DNA of 64,000 nucleotides, taken from assembly GCF_025370935.1 (NCBI RefSeq), contig NC_133474.1:12189597-12253596 (forward strand), in the 5' to 3' direction. Made by a program: the position numbers and the translations under genes. Positions 60,601 to 64,000 of this stretch are shown here, piece by piece. The notes beneath the pieces were generated by a model that was given only the letters and a program-made list of their open reading frames with translations, did not search any database and was not told where the DNA came from. The stretch comes from Choristoneura fumiferana (taxonomy: Eukaryota > Arthropoda > Insecta > Lepidoptera > Tortricidae). Every line of letters starts with the position of its first letter. Position 1 is the first letter of the stretch.

Positions 60601-63600
60601 CATCTGAATTCTGCATTTTCTTAGCCGTAGCCAAGAGCCGCTGAGCCATTTGTACTCTTTCGTTAGACAGACTTAACTCTACAAATAATAAATTCTTTAA
60701 TTTACAATATCCGTCCATTAGATGGTTCGCTCTTTAAAAGTCAATCAAGTTTAAAAGTCAATCATCGGCTCGGCAACGACTATGCGCGACCGACGGCAAG
60801 CCAATTCTCTGTACATTTCTCGATTTATAATCTCAGCGTCCAGCGCTTGGTTGGGAACACACGCAATGTAGTAAAAAACTGCGCGCCGCGCGTAGAAGTA
60901 GGAAAGAAAGAGACCATAATACTTACTTGTTTATCTTTTACTCTTACCTGCATATTGGAGCTGCAGCGGTATAATATCTTTTAAAAAGTTTTTGTACGTT
61001 TTCCCAGCGTATTCAAGTATTAGACTTCTCTGAGAAATCAATGGCTCAAGATGCTTAAAATCATGAAATAGTGCCAGATTTTCCGTTTTCCAATTGCTTA
61101 GAAGAGTTTCAAAGGGCAATTTGCCGCATTTTACAGAATAATAGTCTTCTATATCGTTGAAAAGATGTAAATTGGCCACAACTTTGTACACACTCTGACA
61201 GTTTTCCATGTTGAGTTTTTGGCACCATCTGGATATAGTTAACTTTGCTCTGTTCAGGGGTAAAGTGAGCTTGGACTCGAAATCTTTCCCTGTCTGCAAA
61301 TTCAGACAGTCCTTGAGACAAGCGTAGCGGAATGCTTTTATTATAGAAAGAGGGCGCAGCATTGTGTTCTTGGATTTCTCTTCTAAGTCCTGCGTGTCCA
61401 CGAAGTTGCTCCAATCCCCTAGACCATAAATAAAGCATAAACCGTTAACTACCGTCAAAAAAACCAGATAGCATGGCGTTAATGAATAAATATTCTAACC
61501 ATACCTACTTTTAAGGAGTTTCTAGAAATCAATCATTTTAGTTTTCCCAGCAAGCAGCTTTAGTAAAAGCCGTGGTGGCCGAGTGGTTTGACCTATGGCC
61601 TCTCAAGCAGAGGGTCGTGGGTTCAAACCCCGGCTCGCACCGCACCTCTGAGTTTTTCGAAATTCAAGTGCGGAATTACATTTGAAATTTACCACGAGCT
61701 TTACGGTGAAGGAAAATCATCAGCCAAATAAGTGGTCTATCAATTTTTAAACAAGTTAATATCCTATCAAATGAATATGTCGCTTAAGTCGAACTTTCAA
61801 GTTGACAGACACATCTATTCGCATTATGACGAAACGATTATCAACTTTAGGATGGTAGACCACATATTTGGCTGATGGTACAATCAACCAAAAAAATTGT
61901 ACAGAAGAAAACAGAGAGTGTTATACTTAAGAAGATAAGACATGCAATTTCCGACAAATAGGGATTATTACTGCCATTTTATCCCGTCAGAGTGCAGCAC
62001 TAGCACATACCATATGTTTATGGTTTATGTTTTTTGAGTATCTTAAATGTCCGTAGGATTCCGTAATATCATATTATTTAAATTAAATTTTTGTCAATAT
62101 AGCTCTATCGCTACTATCGATGTAAATATCATTTATTTTGTTACTTGTCATGATTTCTATAGGTATTAATACTTTTTGGTCAGATCCGTTATGGCGACAA
62201 AATATAAAGAGAACTGACGTTGTCATGGCGGTTTCTTTATGGTTTGTGCTAGTGTCGCCCCCTGCGCAGAGTTTTGCCTAATATGCCCTATTAGAAAATG
62301 TTAACTTTATGTATGTATGTATCAACGAACGCAACAAACAAAAAGAACTCACCAAGACATGTGAGACAGTCGTACTTGACATCATTTAATTGCTCACTTT
62401 CTGGAAGTGATTTAATGTACTGCAAAGCGAGATGATGCATCCCAGACTTGTGAAGCGACCTTACCACTCCGAACTGCAGGTCTACGTCTGCGAACACGGA
62501 TATTTACCAAATCATAAGTACATTTTACAACATAAAATAAAAGAGATAAGCGAATTGAACTTGAAACGATTTATCGCTATTATAATAGCTTTATTATATA
62601 TGCAACTATGCCGAATCAATAAATAAAATAAAATGGCACTTGCGTTAGTGGATGGCGCTGTCTCGACGAGTAACCAAAACTAGCGCTTTCGTTGGAAAGT
62701 GTTTAAGTTTATGACAATGATAACCAAACTCATAATTATCGTGTAAGCAAAATATCTGACTTTCAGAACCCCCGTGAGATCGAGAACCCTGCGCATGGGC
62801 CCTGGGTGCCCTTATGGGAAAGACGGGACTGACCAAAACCATCATCTGAAAAACAAGCTTTATTGTACCTGAATATGAACCCGTCTCTGTCGGGCCTGAG
62901 AGCGCAATGTCGTGCGAGAGCAGCGCGTCCGAGTATTGGCCAGTGTTAAATAAATGTTTGCGCTTCTCGTCTTCGCTGGTCAAGTGTGCTGTGCCGCAGC
63001 CGTCTATGGCGTCCATCTCGCCTATAGACACGAAGCACTAGAAACAATAATAGATGTACAGTCACGTAACGTATTACCAACTAACGAAGCTTCAGAGTAT
63101 TACCATGAAAACTATTTCTTCTTCTGGCTGCGCGTAGTAAGTAATCTATACTGATTCCCAAAATATTCAGTAATGGTATAATTTTTACAATACAATACAA
63201 TAACTCTTTATTGCACACCAATACAGTAAACAGTACAGAGAAAACAAGTATATACATAGAGATTTTCTAAGGTAAGCAATAGGCGGCCTTATCGCTTCAG
63301 AGCGATCTCTTCCAGGCAACCTTACCTTTTTTATTTAGCTTATACATATTCGTGGTAAATTTAGCTAACTTTAACCTTGCAACTTGTAATACAAGCCTGG
63401 CAACATCACAAAATATTTTTTTATTTGATAAAATACGATTACCGTATATATATTTATTTATTTTTTTGTATCCTAACCTTTCTGAACATTCTCTGGACGT
63501 TGTCACCGCCATTTAGTTTGGTGGTGGTTTCGGGCGTGGACGGAGGGACGCCGCCGTTGTGGGCCACGGCCCATAGTTCCCCGTAGTATATTGCCACCAA

Positions 63601-63688
63601 GTTCTGACGAGCCACAGACGCCGCCCACGCCACCTTGTCATAATCCAGCCGCAAATAGTTCAAAGCGTCCAGCGTTGTGCGTTCGGGA
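51628..63688 (-). CDS. ATM (tefu in Drosophila): ATM kinase, C-terminal 1084 aa (5' end outside the window)
   Basis: Nineteen exons read leftwards with agreeing phases: 63478-63688, 62869-63037, 62353-62487, 60948-61418, 60477-60678, 59970-60135, 59710-59819, 59515-59622, 59124-59347, 58486-58707, 57815-57973, 56658-56764, 56471-56587, 55699-55809, 55327-55514, 54656-54762, 53982-54096, 53376-53515 and 51628-51821. ATM is the PI3K-like Ser/Thr kinase activated by DNA double-strand breaks. The FAT domain runs from LNYLRLDYDKVAWAA through the WAKGHKEIALSLVRN block. The kinase shows VGGINCPKKI (ATP-site Lys), GEDDLRQDAVMQQVF, SRQSGVLEWCEGTQPIG, GLGDRHVQNIL (catalytic loop) and VHIDFG (metal-binding), then PTPETIPFRLTQDI. 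The FATC domain ends in LCRLYHGWQPYL. Kinase residues look intact, so the gene is probably functional. The first exon shown begins in phase 1, so at least one more exon lies beyond 64000. Confidence 0.96.
51880..52190 (+). mobile_element. LINE 3' end with poly-A, in the last ATM intron
   Basis: GGTATCCCATCTTAGGCCTC, TAGGTTGGCAACGCATTTGC, GGGCAGTGGTGATCTCTTAC, then poly(A) at about 52188. Same family as the minus-strand copy at 18962-19370. Confidence 0.6.
52346..53300. repeat. Repeat block in the last ATM intron
   Basis: CTTTTTCACCTCAGCAGCT near 52350 is inverted at GCTGCTGAGGTGAAAAATTG near 53088. From 53100 to 53300 it carries GAATCC units inverted relative to 16345-16500. Confidence 0.45.
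53683..53807. mobile_element. Palindromic MITE, second full copy
   Basis: GCAGGGCTACTACGAAACTC ... TTTCGTAGTAGCCCTGC with the same core as 28627-28758, in the ATM intron between exons 53376-53515 and 53982-54096. Confidence 0.8.
54850..55050 (+). mobile_element. Helitron-like short repeat in ATM intron
   Basis: It holds ACGGCTGGACGGATTTGG, AGTTTATAACCTGG and the end GGGCAACAGCTAGT, matching 6130-7202. Confidence 0.5.
58415..58432. repeat. (TTTC)n microsatellite
   Basis: About four to five TTTC units in an ATM intron. Confidence 0.7.
60240..60316 (-). mobile_element. tRNA-like element (SINE head), minus strand
   Basis: On the minus strand it starts CCAGCGGTGGTGTAGGGGTT and ends GGTTCGATTCCCAGCGCTGG. 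It has an A box, a B box and an acceptor-like CCAGCG/CGCTGG pairing, but the anticodon arm gives a 5-nt loop. It is a tRNA-derived repeat rather than a working tRNA. Confidence 0.5.
61567..61716 (+). mobile_element. SINE, 3'-truncated by a MITE
   Basis: Head GCCGTGGTGGCCGAGTGGTT with B box GGTTCAAACCC and body as at 41638, up to GGTGAAGGAAAA, where the next element begins. Confidence 0.7.
61717..61880. mobile_element. MITE abutting the SINE
   Basis: TCATCAGCCAAATAAGTGGT is inverted at CCACATATTTGGCTGATGG. The SINE sequence does not resume after it. Confidence 0.65.
63186..63330 (-). mobile_element. LINE 3' end, antisense
   Basis: ACAATACAATACAATAACTC then TTTATTGCACACC, and GCGATCTCTTCCAGGCAACC at the far side; family shared with 590-680. 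Confidence 0.5.
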
Positions 63689-63720
63689 CTAAAAAAATCT
63701 ATTACGTGAGTATTTGCCTT

Positions 63721-63997
63721 TAAGGTGCTGATAAACTAGAGCATTCGCAGTTTTTAAATCCTCGAACAGAACACTTACATGATCATTCTAGGGAACGTTT
63801 TCGAAAATGTTATTATTCGAACGGATGCTCGGCAAAAAGTTCGGAGCAAATTTACCGTCGCTTAGCTTGAATGCTCGCTAGAACGCCCGCTATAATGCTC
63901 GCTAGAACGCTTCTGTTTCTGTGTATTTTGTAAGCCTTAATTTAACATTCCCTAGAATGCTAATTAAAAGTGAATGCTCAAGTTTATCAGCACCTTC
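63721..63997. mobile_element. MITE, ~276 bp, at the window edge
   Basis: AAGGTGCTGATAAACTAGAG is inverted at GCTCAAGTTTATCAGCACCTT. Internal GAATGCTCGCTAGAACG units repeat. Confidence 0.65.
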
Positions 63998-64000
63998 AGA

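Overview
The window is nuclear DNA of a lepidopteran (moth or butterfly). The evidence is spliced genes with GT-AG introns, AT-rich non-coding DNA packed with short transposon families typical of Lepidoptera, and insect-type orthologues. The species cannot be named from the sequence.

Layout: 1-12500 holds no gene I can defend. It contains two divergent decayed reverse-transcriptase copies (about 1076-3620), several MITEs and a Helitron-like repeat. 12574-20334 (+) is a five-exon Bcl-2 family gene (332 aa, BOK/Buffy/Debcl type). The end of its first coding exon, including the 5' splice site, is tandemly amplified about 12 times with a 74-bp period. 20335-29880 is a gene desert of DNA transposons, a LINE foldback and a 130-bp tandem repeat. 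29882-44491 (+) is the complete 14-exon Cullin-3 gene (763 aa). 46290-49261 (-) is Tectonic (699 aa, five exons). 49264-50552 (-) is B9D2 (178 aa, four exons). 51628-63688 (-) is the 3' part of ATM (19 exons, 1084 aa: FAT, PI3K-like kinase and FATC); its 5' end lies beyond the window.

The most interesting result is that B9D2 and Tectonic, two subunits of the ciliary transition-zone MKS module, lie in one transcription unit. The B9D2 stop codon and the Tectonic ATG are 2 nt apart inside one uninterrupted exon. A perfect-looking RFX X-box sits about 120 bp upstream of the B9D2 ATG. This is an operon-like bicistronic ciliary locus. Other notable items are the splice-donor array in the Bcl-2 gene with its unusual BH3/BH1 residues, a candidate poison exon and intronic exon echoes in Cul3, and an unassigned minus-strand exon between Cul3 and Tectonic.

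All exon models were read by eye from reading frame, splice dinucleotides, phase agreement and remembered family sequence. No alignment or database search was run.
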